From an uncultured Pelagibacteraceae bacterium (lineage in GTDB: Bacteria; Pseudomonadota; Alphaproteobacteria; Pelagibacterales; Pelagibacteraceae), in assembly GCA_902567685.1 (NCBI GenBank), contig CACFNH010000001.1:248001-312000 (forward strand): a stretch of 64,000 nt of DNA. The letters are read 5' to 3'. The translations under genes were made by a program, and so were the position numbers. Each line of letters begins with the position of its first letter. Position 1 is the first letter of the stretch. Below, piece by piece: positions 27,166 to 35,592 of this stretch. The notes under the pieces were generated by a model. That model made no database searches. It worked only from the letters and a program-made list of their open reading frames with translations, and was not told the origin of the DNA.

Positions 27166-28047
27166 ATGATTAAAAAAGGAGTTTATGCTGCAGGATTGAG
27201 CATTCTTAGGGATGACATGTCCCTTGATGTGGTTTCAACCATAGCTCATGCAGAAAAAATTATTAAAAAAGGCTTACACGGTGTTTTCTTTTTTGGATCT
27301 ACCGGTCAGAGCCAATATATTTCTTTGAATGAAAAGAAAGACCTAATATCCAAAATAGCCCACAATAAATTTAGAAATCAATTTTATTTAGGAACAGGAA
27401 ACAATTCTTTAAAAGAAAATGTTGATTTGATTCGATACGGAATGGAGTACAAATTTGATACTTTCTTAATCATGCCGCCAGCTTATGGAAAAGGTAATAC
27501 TGAGGAAGGAGTATATAATTTTTATAAAAATATAGTTACAAAAGAACCAAAAATTAAAATTATTTTATATAATTTTGAAAAACTTTCTTCATTTTTATTT
27601 ACTCCCGAATTTGTAAAAAAATTAGTTTCTGAGTGGCCAAAAAATATAATAGGTGTAAAAGATTCAAGTTATAATCTTTTTGAAACTTTGAAAATCCCAA
27701 ATTTTTTAATTTTTCCTGGTTCAGAGACTAAATTAAAAAGCTTAGAACTTGGTTGTGCCGGATGTATTTCAGCAGTAACCAATGTTACCCACTCTCTTGC
27801 GAGAAAAGTATTTGATGATTTTGAGAACAAGTCATCACAAACATTGAACACAAAATTAATTGCGGTAAGAGAAACATTTGATAAATATAATTTAATTTCT
27901 GCATTACACAGCTTTATGTCAGTAGAAGATAAAAAATATAAAAATCTTTTACCCCCTTTAGTTTTATTATCTCAAGAGAAACAAAAAGAACTTTTATCCA
28001 AATTAGACAATTTAGATTTTATACCAAATAAAGGAATCGCCGCTTAA
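27166..28047 (+). CDS. DapA/N-acetylneuraminate lyase superfamily aldolase
   Basis: TIM-barrel class I aldolase of 293 aa. The Schiff-base Lys is in IIGVKDSS and the proton-relay Tyr in KIILYNFE. The substrate loop FFGSTGQSQYISLNEK corresponds to the GTTGE loop of DapA, here with only one Thr. The group includes dihydrodipicolinate synthase, N-acetylneuraminate lyase and sugar-acid aldolases. The altered loop makes true DapA uncertain. I chose the ATG at 27166 over TTG at 27154. Two nt later begins the CFA synthase gene. Confidence 0.8.
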   Translation: MIKKGVYAAGLSILRDDMSLDVVSTIAHAEKIIKKGLHGVFFFGSTGQSQYISLNEKKDLISKIAHNKFRNQFYLGTGNNSLKENVDLIRYGMEYKFDTFLIMPPAYGKGNTEEGVYNFYKNIVTKEPKIKIILYNFEKLSSFLFTPEFVKKLVSEWPKNIIGVKDSSYNLFETLKIPNFLIFPGSETKLKSLELGCAGCISAVTNVTHSLARKVFDDFENKSSQTLNTKLIAVRETFDKYNLISALHSFMSVEDKKYKNLLPPLVLLSQEKQKELLSKLDNLDFIPNKGIAA

Positions 28048-28049
28048 TC

Positions 28050-29258
28050 ATGTTAGTTGCTAGATTATTCTCAAGAATTTTTAAAAAAGATGGGGTCATA
28101 TTAGTTGACCATGTTGGTCAAAAATATATATGCGGCGAACCTAGAAAAGAAAAACCTATTACAGTAAAACTTCTAAAAAAAAATTTAAATTGGAAATTAG
28201 TAATCAATCCAGATTTATCATTTCCAGAAGCTTACATGAATGGAGAAATAATAATTGAAAATGCCTCATTAAGTGAGTTCTTAGATCTTGCTTTTAAAAA
28301 TGTAGGTAGAAAAGAAATTACAACTACAGCATATATTATTAAAAAATTATTACAGGCTTGGAGATTTATTAGTAATTATAATTTTCCCCTAAAGTCTAAA
28401 AAGGACATCCAAAGTCATTACGACGTAGGTGGAGAAAAAGGAGAAAAACTTTATGATATTTTTTTAGATAAAAAACATAGACAATATTCTTGCGCATATT
28501 GGAAGGATTCAAAAGAAACTTTAGAAGAAGCTCAGCAAAATAAATTGAACCATATAATTTCAAAACTAAACATTAAACCAGGGCAGAAAGTTCTAGATAT
28601 TGGATGTGGTTGGGGAGGTATGGCATTTGAGATTGCAAGACAAAAAGGATGTGAAGTTGTTGGTATATCATTAAGCAAAAACCAAATAAGTTACTGCAAT
28701 AAAAAAGCAAAAGAATTAAGTTTAGATAATCAAGTACAATTTCAGTTAGTGGATTATCGAGAATTAAAAGGTAAGTTTGATCGTATTGTTTCAGTGGGAA
28801 TGTTCGAACATGTAGGAATAAAATTTTATGGATCTTTCTTTAGAGCAGTAAATAATTTATTAAAAGATGATGGAATAAGTCTATTACACACCATTGGCTC
28901 AATAGACAAACCTCAGCCAGGCTCTCCATTTATAACTAAATATATTTTCCCTGGAGGTGTTGTACCGTCTTATTCACAGATCATAAAACCTTTAGAAAAA
29001 TCAGGCTTGGTAGTTTCTGATGTAGAAACTTTAATTCGTCATTATGATAAAACTCTAGAAAGTTGGTTAGAAAGATTTATGAAAAAAAGATCAGAAGTAA
29101 AAGACTTATTTGATGAAAAGTTTGTAAAGTGTTGGGAATTTTACATGGCTAGTTGTGCATCTGCTTTTAAATACAGAGATCTAGTTGTTTTTCAATTACA
29201 GCTTGTGAAGAATTTTGATGCAATTCCTAGCAATCGAAGAGACTATATTTATTCATAA
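28050..29258 (+). CDS. cfa: Cyclopropane-fatty-acyl-phospholipid synthase-type SAM methyltransferase
   Basis: SAM-dependent enzyme of 402 aa acting on unsaturated acyl chains of membrane phospholipids. The N-terminal lipid-binding half includes PEAYMNGEIIIENASLSEFL. The conserved QSHYDVGGEKGEKLYDIFLD and YSCAYW follow. The SAM site is VLDIGCGWGGMAFEIA (about 182-197), and GMFEHVG is the bicarbonate/active-site region. It could make cyclopropane or methyl-branched fatty acids. It sits 2 nt after the DapA-like gene and 27 nt before the lysine-rich coiled-coil gene. A 5-bp hairpin (29261-29283) in that gap is too weak to call a terminator. Confidence 0.9.
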   Translation: MLVARLFSRIFKKDGVILVDHVGQKYICGEPRKEKPITVKLLKKNLNWKLVINPDLSFPEAYMNGEIIIENASLSEFLDLAFKNVGRKEITTTAYIIKKLLQAWRFISNYNFPLKSKKDIQSHYDVGGEKGEKLYDIFLDKKHRQYSCAYWKDSKETLEEAQQNKLNHIISKLNIKPGQKVLDIGCGWGGMAFEIARQKGCEVVGISLSKNQISYCNKKAKELSLDNQVQFQLVDYRELKGKFDRIVSVGMFEHVGIKFYGSFFRAVNNLLKDDGISLLHTIGSIDKPQPGSPFITKYIFPGGVVPSYSQIIKPLEKSGLVVSDVETLIRHYDKTLESWLERFMKKRSEVKDLFDEKFVKCWEFYMASCASAFKYRDLVVFQLQLVKNFDAIPSNRRDYIYS

Positions 29259-29285
29259 AACCTGTTATTTATTTAAGTACAGGCC

Positions 29286-30443
29286 ATGAAAAAAAAGAAA
29301 AAAAGATCAAAAAAAATAAAGCAAATAAAAAGATTAAAAAGAAAACCGTCTAAACGCCTCAAAAAACCAAAAATCAAGAGAAGAAAGAAAAGAGTAAAAA
29401 AATATAAGACAAAAAAAAAATATAAAAAAACTAAAACTAGAAATGAATCTAAAAGTATAATTCTTAAGATAATTAGACTTCAGGACAAATTTACACCAAA
29501 ATTTAATTTCACTTTTAACCTAGATAAAACTATTCAAAAATTCTTCCAAATATTTGCGGATAAAATTGATGAATATAAAGCTATAAAATCTAGAGAAAAT
29601 GAAAGAAAAAGACTAGAAGAAGTTAAAGCAATGCAAAAAGAAAAAGCAGAAACAGTAAAAAGACTTAAGATGGAAAAACAATTAGCCCTTGAACAAAAAC
29701 AAAAAGAGCTTCGTGAAGAAATAAAACTTGAAAAAGAAAGAAAAAAAGATGTTCAAAAATTTATAAGAATGGAACAGGCGCTTGTTAGAAAGGAGCAAGC
29801 TGAAAAACAAAGAAAATTTTTAGAACAAATTAAGTTAGAGAAGAAAATTGAACAATTTCGTAGACGAGAAGCACTAGAAATTAAAAATTTAGAAAAATAT
29901 GTGTTAAGTCAAGAAAGGGAGTCATACTCTGGAGTTGAGGAAAGAATCGAAAAAATTAAGCAGAAATACCAAGCTTTAAGAGATCAAAAAATACGTGAAA
30001 GAGTTGAACAATTAGGAGTAACAGTTGAAGAGGGTGACGATCGTTCAATTCTTTTAGAAAAAGAGAGACAATATAATCTTGAGAGACAGAAAATAGAATT
30101 TGCCCTAGAAAGCTTCTTTCGTAGTGCTCATTCAGCAGTATTTCAAATTAACAAAAAATGGATTCCAAAATATTTAAGCATCATGAGAGTTATTGACAAA
30201 CGTTTTGAAACGGGTGAAATTTTTATTAAGTGGGACGATAGTTCTGAAGAAGATTGGTTGATGCTTATTTACATAAAAGATAATAATCCCGATTCAGGAA
30301 TTGTGGTAGAAGACAAAACTAATCCAGAAAAAAATATCTCAAACGAGTATAAGATATCCGAGATATTTAAATTTTCAGATTCTCTCGTGGATAGCTTAAC
30401 TAATTTGTTGGATAGAGAGAGAAAAAAAAGAAAGTCTAATTAA
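29286..30443 (+). CDS. Unknown protein: poly-basic N-terminus, long coiled coil, C-terminal globular domain
   Basis: I do not recognise this 385-aa protein. Residues 1-53 are about 60% Lys/Arg with almost no acidic residues. Residues about 85-255 are heptad-like, rich in E, K, R, Q and L, and predicted to form a long coiled coil. Residues about 255-380 look folded: EFALESFFRSAHSAVFQINK, then IFIKWDDSSEEDWLMLIYIK and a helical end. No TM or signal peptide. The basic tail suggests binding to nucleic acid, ribosome or membrane phospholipid; the coil suggests oligomerisation (both inference). Convergent with the MBL-fold gene (8-nt overlap). Confidence 0.8.
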   Translation: MKKKKKRSKKIKQIKRLKRKPSKRLKKPKIKRRKKRVKKYKTKKKYKKTKTRNESKSIILKIIRLQDKFTPKFNFTFNLDKTIQKFFQIFADKIDEYKAIKSRENERKRLEEVKAMQKEKAETVKRLKMEKQLALEQKQKELREEIKLEKERKKDVQKFIRMEQALVRKEQAEKQRKFLEQIKLEKKIEQFRRREALEIKNLEKYVLSQERESYSGVEERIEKIKQKYQALRDQKIRERVEQLGVTVEEGDDRSILLEKERQYNLERQKIEFALESFFRSAHSAVFQINKKWIPKYLSIMRVIDKRFETGEIFIKWDDSSEEDWLMLIYIKDNNPDSGIVVEDKTNPEKNISNEYKISEIFKFSDSLVDSLTNLLDRERKKRKSN

Positions 30444-31545
30444 TTAATTCATCAAGTTTTTTAATCTCACCAATTTTAAATATAACCGCATCTTCTTTTT
30501 TGTAGCCAAACTTTTCAGCATTTGCTTTAAATCTAACTGGCGGTTCCCAAATCGGTTCTAAACTTAATATTGCGGTACCCCAATGCATTCCAATTATTTT
30601 TTTAACTTTAAGATCTCTCATAAGTGACAAGAGTTCTTCAGGATTTGCATGAGCTGTAGATTTATCTTTGACATCAACAATTGGAAAAAAATTATAAGCG
30701 CCAATGTTTCCAAAACCTAAATCAATTGGACCAAATTTTTCTCCTAAATCTTTATAAAAAGGCGCAGGCCCAGTATCACAGGCAAAAAAGATTTTTTTAT
30801 CTTTGTACTCAATTAAAAAACTCCCCCATAGACTTCTATTAGTATTTCCATCACCCCAAATCCATCGTTTACTCCAATGTTGTGCTGGGAGCATCGTTAC
30901 CGTGATTTCATCATTAATTTTAATTTTATCAAACCAGTCCATCTCTTTTACATTATCTTTTTTGTATCCATTTCTTGTAAAATATTTTCCAAGTTTTAAA
31001 GGAACAAGTACTTTTGTATTTTTGTAAGGAAAGTTATTTATTGTTTTTTGGGACATGTGATCAAGATGGTTGTGGCTCAGTAAAAATAAATTTATCTCTG
31101 GAAGTTCTTTTAATTCTAAAGGAGGTTCGATATATTTTTTTGTACCGAAACCAAAATAACCATAATATTTTTCAAAAACTGGATCAGTTATAATTGTAGT
31201 ATTCCCAAGTTTAATAATAAAGCTCGCATGATCAAGCCACATAACATATGAGTCTGATTTATGTTTCTCAAGATTTTTTAAAACTACTTGTCTATCAATG
31301 ACATGCTCAGGTGGATAATCAATTTTAAGTTTCTTTTTTTCTTCCCTGAAAAGTTTCCAATTCCATTTAAAATTAGGATCTCTCTTTGGACCACCTTCTA
31401 AATTTCTAAAAGCAAAAAGCTTTCCGTCTTTGTAAATATGGTGGTAAGGTTTTTTTTCCATAGAATTTAAAGAACTCATATAACTTAGGATTAGAATAGT
31501 AAATGTGACTATTTTTATAAATTTATTTTTTTTTAGGTTATACAC
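30436..31545 (-). CDS. MBL-fold metallo-hydrolase, NAPE-PLD/UlaG-like, exported
   Basis: Metallo-beta-lactamase-fold enzyme of about 369 aa. Metal ligands: LLSHNHLDHMS (HxHxDH), the following His in PAQHW, the Asp in FFACDTGPAP and the His in IGMHWGTA. Together with MWLDHASFIIKLGNTTIITDPVF this matches the group of N-acyl-PE phospholipase D and UlaG-like hydrolases. A signal peptide (IVTFTILILSYMSSLNS) follows the start. The GTG at 31545 is chosen because the alternative GTG at 31584 would place a 12-bp inverted repeat inside the coding region. The substrate may be a phospholipid, but this is unproven. Confidence 0.82.
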   Translation of the reverse strand: MYNLKKNKFIKIVTFTILILSYMSSLNSMEKKPYHHIYKDGKLFAFRNLEGGPKRDPNFKWNWKLFREEKKKLKIDYPPEHVIDRQVVLKNLEKHKSDSYVMWLDHASFIIKLGNTTIITDPVFEKYYGYFGFGTKKYIEPPLELKELPEINLFLLSHNHLDHMSQKTINNFPYKNTKVLVPLKLGKYFTRNGYKKDNVKEMDWFDKIKINDEITVTMLPAQHWSKRWIWGDGNTNRSLWGSFLIEYKDKKIFFACDTGPAPFYKDLGEKFGPIDLGFGNIGAYNFFPIVDVKDKSTAHANPEELLSLMRDLKVKKIIGMHWGTAILSLEPIWEPPVRFKANAEKFGYKKEDAVIFKIGEIKKLDELIN

Positions 31546-31550
31546 GTAAT

Positions 31551-31580
31551 TAATAAGGGGTAAATTAATACCCCTTATTA
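31551..31580. terminator. Perfect 12-bp inverted repeat (terminator or operator)
   Basis: Arms TAATAAGGGGTA (31551-31562) and TACCCCTTATTA (31569-31580) are perfectly complementary around a 6-nt loop. It lies 30 nt after the stop of the small lipoprotein gene and just before the start of the MBL-fold gene, both on the minus strand. No T-run follows directly on either strand, so attenuator or protein-binding site are alternatives to a terminator. Confidence 0.5.
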
Positions 31581-31609
31581 TCACAAATTAGAAGATTTAT
31601 GAGATCTAA

Positions 31610-31813
31610 TTAGCTATCGAGACAATTTTTCTTGTTTATTCTTTTTTCGAAATTAGGAAGCGCATCAGAGCTTACAAACCAAACGTAAGATGACTCCTGA
31701 AGCTGTTTTGAGTCTGCTACAGTGCATTTTTTGCCAAATTTTACCTTAGCTATGCTCCCGCCTGTACAATTAGTTAAAAGAATTAACGAAGCTAGTATCA
31801 TTAATGTTTTCAT
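31610..31813 (-). CDS. Small lipoprotein, unknown function
   Basis: A 67-aa precursor with a signal peptide (about 1-15) and lipobox LTNC (Cys16). The mature part of about 51 residues contains GKKCTVADSKQLQESSYVWF and ends with a second Cys in KKNCLDS, so one disulfide is possible. I do not recognise the family. It is preceded by a tandem 10-bp repeat that could be a regulator site and followed by a strong inverted repeat, so it may form a single-gene transcript. Confidence 0.68.
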   Translation of the reverse strand: MKTLMILASLILLTNCTGGSIAKVKFGKKCTVADSKQLQESSYVWFVSSDALPNFEKRINKKNCLDS

Positions 31814-31846
31814 ACTAGAATATTTAATTAGTTAATTTGATTAAAG

Positions 31847-31867
31847 ATTGTTTCAAAATTGTTTCAA
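31847..31867. promoter_or_regulatory. Tandem direct repeat ATTGTTTCAA x2 (possible regulator site)
   Basis: ATTGTTTCAA occurs at 31847-31856 and again at 31858-31867, a period of 11 bp. The spacing is typical of OmpR/PhoB-family binding sites. It lies 34-54 nt upstream of the small lipoprotein start. On the minus strand each copy reads TTGAAACAAT, so a doubled -35-like element is another explanation. Confidence 0.4.
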
Positions 31868-31939
31868 TTGTGATTTTAAAGAAAATTAAATTTATTTTCT
31901 TTTCTTGCCTTTTTACAAGTTGTGTCAAAAATATGGAAC

Positions 31940-32563
31940 TTATATTGCTTTAATCAATCTAGGGTCGTTGTTCATCGGGTTATTAACGTCTTTACTAATT
32001 TGGTGAAATTTAAGCTTAGGTGGTTTTATGCTACTCAAAACACTTATGGCTTCTTTTTTTATATTTAAATAATTTGCAATCTGACTTTTGTTAATAATTA
32101 GTGGCTCTCTCTTATGTATTTCGCTAGTTTCAATAGATGCTTGTCTTGTAATAATGCAGAACTGATTTTTTTGGAAAATAGCAGCAAATAACATCAGGCT
32201 ATCGTCCTCTTTTGTAAAATAATAAGGTGTTTTCTCCTTTTCTTCTTTTTTCCATTCATAATATCCATCTGCTAAGACTAAACATCTTGAAGTTTGAATG
32301 AGATTTTTAAACGTAATTTTTTCCATCAAAGTTTCAAGTCTTGCGTTAATCAAAGGTTTAAAATTTTCTAGTTTTTTTGACCACTCTGGTACTAAACCCC
32401 ATTCAGCAATTTCTAAAGCTTTTCCATTTGTATAAGGTTTTATAATTGGAAGTTTTTGAGTAGGATGAGCGTTATAGTTGTCAGAGTCATCAACTTTAAT
32501 ATTAGTTTTAACAATACTTGCTGTTTTTGTTACTGGTTTTGTAATTACATATCTTCCACACAT
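31940..32563 (-). CDS. yedK: YedK/HMCES-family SOS-associated peptidase (abasic-site shield)
   Basis: SRAP protein of 207 aa. It begins MCGRY, giving the catalytic Cys2 after Met removal, which crosslinks to abasic sites in single-stranded DNA. Other conserved parts are AEWGLVPEW, INARLET, the Glu of DGYYEWKK, CIITRQA and HKREPLII, with the late His in KFHQIS. The role is to protect abasic sites at replication forks. A 44-aa membrane protein gene lies 9 nt upstream on the same strand and may share its transcript. Confidence 0.92.
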   Translation of the reverse strand: MCGRYVITKPVTKTASIVKTNIKVDDSDNYNAHPTQKLPIIKPYTNGKALEIAEWGLVPEWSKKLENFKPLINARLETLMEKITFKNLIQTSRCLVLADGYYEWKKEEKEKTPYYFTKEDDSLMLFAAIFQKNQFCIITRQASIETSEIHKREPLIINKSQIANYLNIKKEAISVLSSIKPPKLKFHQISKDVNNPMNNDPRLIKAI

Positions 32564-32572
32564 AAAATTTTT

Positions 32573-32707
32573 TTAGTCTTTCCAAAAGAATAATCCAGTA
32601 CCAATGCCAATTAAGACAGCGGATACAATCCATGCTTTTTCATGCTCCCCAAATATCATTACAACTCCGAGTAAAACTAAACTTATTCCCAATGTTTTGT
32701 TTTTCAT
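32573..32707 (-). CDS. Small two-TM membrane protein (44 aa)
   Basis: A short ORF that I translated by hand from the reverse strand: start ATG at 32707, stop TAA at 32573. It encodes 44 aa with two hydrophobic segments (about 6-20 and 26-42) separated by a charged turn GEHEKAW, ending FFWKD. It ends 9 nt before yedK on the same strand, and its 5' end faces rmuC across 29 nt. The regular hydrophobic pattern and tight fit argue for a real gene, but there is no family I can name. Confidence 0.55.
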   Translation of the reverse strand: MKNKTLGISLVLLGVVMIFGEHEKAWIVSAVLIGIGTGLFFWKD

Positions 32708-32736
32708 CTGCTAAATACTATAGTAAAACGTTAATA

Positions 32737-33786
32737 ATGGATTCGCTACTTATAATTTTAATAACTATTTTGTTAGTTCTTAATATTGGAATTATTTTGT
32801 TTTTGTTGAAAAATAAGACTGAAAAAACAACAAATCCAGAACAGGCTTTTAAAGAGGAGTTTAACTCTTTTAAAGAGTCTTTTAGTCAGTCTTTTGGACA
32901 CATGTCTAAAGATATAGCTAAAGATATGACGGGTGCTTTAACAAGGGTAGATGAGAAAGTAGGGGTATTTAATAAGCAAGTAGAGGCTTTAAACAAAAGC
33001 CAAGATAATTTCAGTCGAATTCTTGCTGGAGTAAAACAATACGGAGTTTTAGCTGAGTTTTCCCTAGCTTCACTTTTAAAAGATTTGTTGCCCGCTTCTC
33101 AATACATTGCGAATGTTAAGATGAAGCCAGAAGAAACAGGGGATACAATAGAGTTTGCTATTAAACTTCAAGATGTTCTAGTTCCAGTAGATAGTCACTG
33201 GCCGATAGAGAAATTTAAGGAGATAGATAATGCTTATCAATCCAAAGACAAAGAAGCTTTAGCAGAAGCCAGAAAAGATTTAGCAGCTGCATTCAGATCT
33301 AAAGCTAAAGCGGTTAGTTCTAAATATATTGCACCACCAAAGACAACAGATTTTGCTATTGTTTATGCTCCAACTGAAGGATTATTTGCTGAACTTTCAA
33401 GTTATCGAGATCCTAAAACCAAACAGCTTTTATTAGAGGAACTTAGAACAAAATACAAAATTACAATTGCAGGACCAAACACATTATCTGCATTGTTACA
33501 AGCATATCACCTGGGTTTTCAAACATTAAAAGTTCAAAAACATGCAACTAATATTTATTCTGATTTAAGATTAATTACCACTAGATTTGAAAGGCACTTT
33601 TTGGGAATTGCTGAAGTTAGAAAAAAATTAGAACAAGCAATTTCGTCAGTAGATAACTTTGGTAGAGACGCTAGATCGATAATGAATAGTTTAAATACTA
33701 TAAAAAACCCAGAGGACGATGATGATCCAGATCCTCCAAGCACTCCAGGAGCATACGGCAGAGTAGAAAAAGTTGTAAATAATTAA
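32737..33786 (+). CDS. rmuC: RmuC-family DNA recombination protein
   Basis: Protein of 349 aa with an N-terminal TM (about 2-22), a predicted coiled-coil linker (about 30-100) and the RmuC nuclease-like domain (about 105-320). VPVDSHWPIEKFKEI corresponds to the conserved VDSKFP-type strand, and FAIVYAPTEGLFAEL, ITIAGPNTLSALLQAY are further RmuC blocks. RmuC limits inversions and acts on unusual DNA structures. The longer reading frame opens 105 nt upstream, but ATG 32737 matches the TM-first architecture. The acidic C-tail EDDDDPDPPS is notable. ExoI follows 11 nt later. Confidence 0.86.
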   Translation: MDSLLIILITILLVLNIGIILFLLKNKTEKTTNPEQAFKEEFNSFKESFSQSFGHMSKDIAKDMTGALTRVDEKVGVFNKQVEALNKSQDNFSRILAGVKQYGVLAEFSLASLLKDLLPASQYIANVKMKPEETGDTIEFAIKLQDVLVPVDSHWPIEKFKEIDNAYQSKDKEALAEARKDLAAAFRSKAKAVSSKYIAPPKTTDFAIVYAPTEGLFAELSSYRDPKTKQLLLEELRTKYKITIAGPNTLSALLQAYHLGFQTLKVQKHATNIYSDLRLITTRFERHFLGIAEVRKKLEQAISSVDNFGRDARSIMNSLNTIKNPEDDDDPDPPSTPGAYGRVEKVVNN

Positions 33787-33797
33787 TTATTTATATT

Positions 33798-35219
33798 ATG
33801 TCTAACTTTGTATTTTACGATTTTGAGACTAGCTCATCAAATAAGTCTTGGGGGCAAATTATTCAAATAGGAGCTATTTTGACCAATGATAATCTAGAAG
33901 AGTTAGATCGTTATGAAGCAAGATGCAGACTAAGTCCTGGAATTATTCCTGAAGCAATGAGTTTAATTGTTAATAAATCTTCTCCTAAAATTTTAAAAAC
34001 ATCAAATCTTTCCCACTATCAAATGATTAGACAATTCGTTGAGACTTTGAATCGCTGGGGAAAAGCAACATATATAGGATTTAATAGTATAGATTTTGAC
34101 GAAGAGTTTTTAAGGTTCACGTTATTTAAAACTTTAGAATATCCGTATTTAACTAGTACGGGAGGGAATACTAGAGGAGATCTTTTAAACTTAGCTAGAG
34201 CAGCGAATCTTTATTATCCTAAAACTTTAAAAAACCCAATTAGCGAAAAAGGTAATGCAATCTATAAGTTAGATCAATTGGCTCCTTTAAATGGAATAGA
34301 ACATGGAGACGCTCATAGCGCTATAGGAGATGTTATTGCTACTTTAGGTATAGCAAAGATAATATATACAAAAGCCTCAAATGTTTGGAAGGCAAGTCAA
34401 TTAACAACTGATAAAAATAAAACATTAGAAATAATAAAAAAAGAACTTTATTTTTGTACAAATGAATATTTTTATGGAAAAAGTAGACCATACGTTCAAA
34501 CTTTTGTTTGTCAGCATCCAAAATATCAATGGCCAAAGTGTTTTGACTTAAAGCATGATCCAAAAATTTATTTAGAAATGACTATTCCAGCTTTGAAAGA
34601 AGCTATGGGAAAAAATCCTAAATTTCTAAGAACTGTTAGACACAATAAACATCCTGTAGTAATGAATCCTTCTTACGGTGATGCATTTGATGAATACAAG
34701 ATGCTAGGCAGCGAGAAACTAAATCAAAGAGCTAGTTTGATTAAAAATAATAAAAAATTTGCTGAAAAAGTAAGTTTAATTTTACAAGAAGAGGCAGAAG
34801 AAAAGGAACAATCTAAGTCCCAAGAGGATATTTACGAAGAAGAGAGTATATATACGAAATTTACTAGTTCCGAGGACAATAAGATTATGCCTGAATTTCA
34901 CAGAGCTGAATGGAACAAGAAGCTTTCCGTATTAGATAAATTTAAAGATGAAAGACTTCATTACTTTGGCAAAAAACTTCTTTATGAAGAAAAACCAGAA
35001 ATTTTATCTAAATCCGATTACAATAAGATTCATAGAAATTTAGCTAAAAGACTTTTAAGCACCAATAATGAAAAGTGGAATACTTTTTCTAGAACTTACT
35101 CAGAAATTGATACATTAAGGGAAAAGTTTGAAAGAGAGGGAGATCCAGGCAAACTTCCCATGCTAGAAGAAATTAACGCGTACGTTGAAGAGCTAGAAAA
35201 AGATTACACTTCTGCTTAG
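33798..35219 (+). CDS. sbcB: Exodeoxyribonuclease I (SbcB-like)
   Basis: DEDDh exonuclease of 473 aa. Motif I FYDFETSSSNKSWGQIIQIG, motif II GFNSIDFDEEFLRF and motif III HGDAHSAIGDVIATLG supply Asp/Glu/Asp/His/Asp residues. The rest has the SH3-like and helical C-terminal parts of ExoI (about 200-470), so the length fits the family. It degrades single-stranded DNA 3' to 5' in recombination and mismatch repair. It is next to rmuC, making a small DNA-maintenance cluster with yedK on the other strand. ExoI is not universal in alphaproteobacteria. Confidence 0.92.
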   Translation: MSNFVFYDFETSSSNKSWGQIIQIGAILTNDNLEELDRYEARCRLSPGIIPEAMSLIVNKSSPKILKTSNLSHYQMIRQFVETLNRWGKATYIGFNSIDFDEEFLRFTLFKTLEYPYLTSTGGNTRGDLLNLARAANLYYPKTLKNPISEKGNAIYKLDQLAPLNGIEHGDAHSAIGDVIATLGIAKIIYTKASNVWKASQLTTDKNKTLEIIKKELYFCTNEYFYGKSRPYVQTFVCQHPKYQWPKCFDLKHDPKIYLEMTIPALKEAMGKNPKFLRTVRHNKHPVVMNPSYGDAFDEYKMLGSEKLNQRASLIKNNKKFAEKVSLILQEEAEEKEQSKSQEDIYEEESIYTKFTSSEDNKIMPEFHRAEWNKKLSVLDKFKDERLHYFGKKLLYEEKPEILSKSDYNKIHRNLAKRLLSTNNEKWNTFSRTYSEIDTLREKFEREGDPGKLPMLEEINAYVEELEKDYTSA

Positions 35220-35253
35220 TTGACATTAATTAAAAAATAACTATCTAGATTAC

Positions 35254-35592
35254 ATGGCTGAATTAAAAAAACTTACAGATGAAAATTATGAAGAAGAAGT
35301 AATCAATAGCAAAGATATTTGGTGTGTAACTTTTAGTGCCTTATCTTTTTGCCAACCTTGTAAGATGCTTCATCCTGTAATTGAAAATATAGCTAAAAAT
35401 GACAAAGTGCCTGGAGTAAAATTTGGAGTTGTTGCGACTGAGGATACAGGACTTAATTGGAGCACTTCTATGGGAATAAGAGGTGTGCCGACGACACATG
35501 TTATGCGTGGAAAAGAAATTTTGGGTACCAAAGTTGGATTTGTTCCTGAAAAAGATTTTCTTGATTTTGTAAAATCAACCGCAAAAGTTTAA
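35254..35592 (+). CDS. Thioredoxin-fold protein with FCQPC active site
   Basis: Thioredoxin-like protein of 112 aa. The active-site region reads FSALSFCQPCKML (Cys33, Cys36) in place of the usual FWAPWCGPC. The cis-Pro loop GIRGVPTTHVM and the C-terminal GFVPEKDFLDFV fit the fold. There is an extra Cys24. Dithiol chemistry is likely retained, but Trp and Gly changes will shift redox potential and partners. No signal peptide, so cytoplasmic. It ends directly against the convergent folC stop. Confidence 0.85.
   Translation: MAELKKLTDENYEEEVINSKDIWCVTFSALSFCQPCKMLHPVIENIAKNDKVPGVKFGVVATEDTGLNWSTSMGIRGVPTTHVMRGKEILGTKVGFVPEKDFLDFVKSTAKV

Noticed and set aside
29259..29285. Terminator between cfa and the coiled-coil gene
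   Set aside because: Hairpin CCTGT/ACAGG has only 5 bp, a 13-nt loop and no T-run.
34339..34563. Reverse-strand ORF inside the exonuclease I gene
   Set aside because: Lies wholly within a well-supported gene, with a composition expected of antisense reading.
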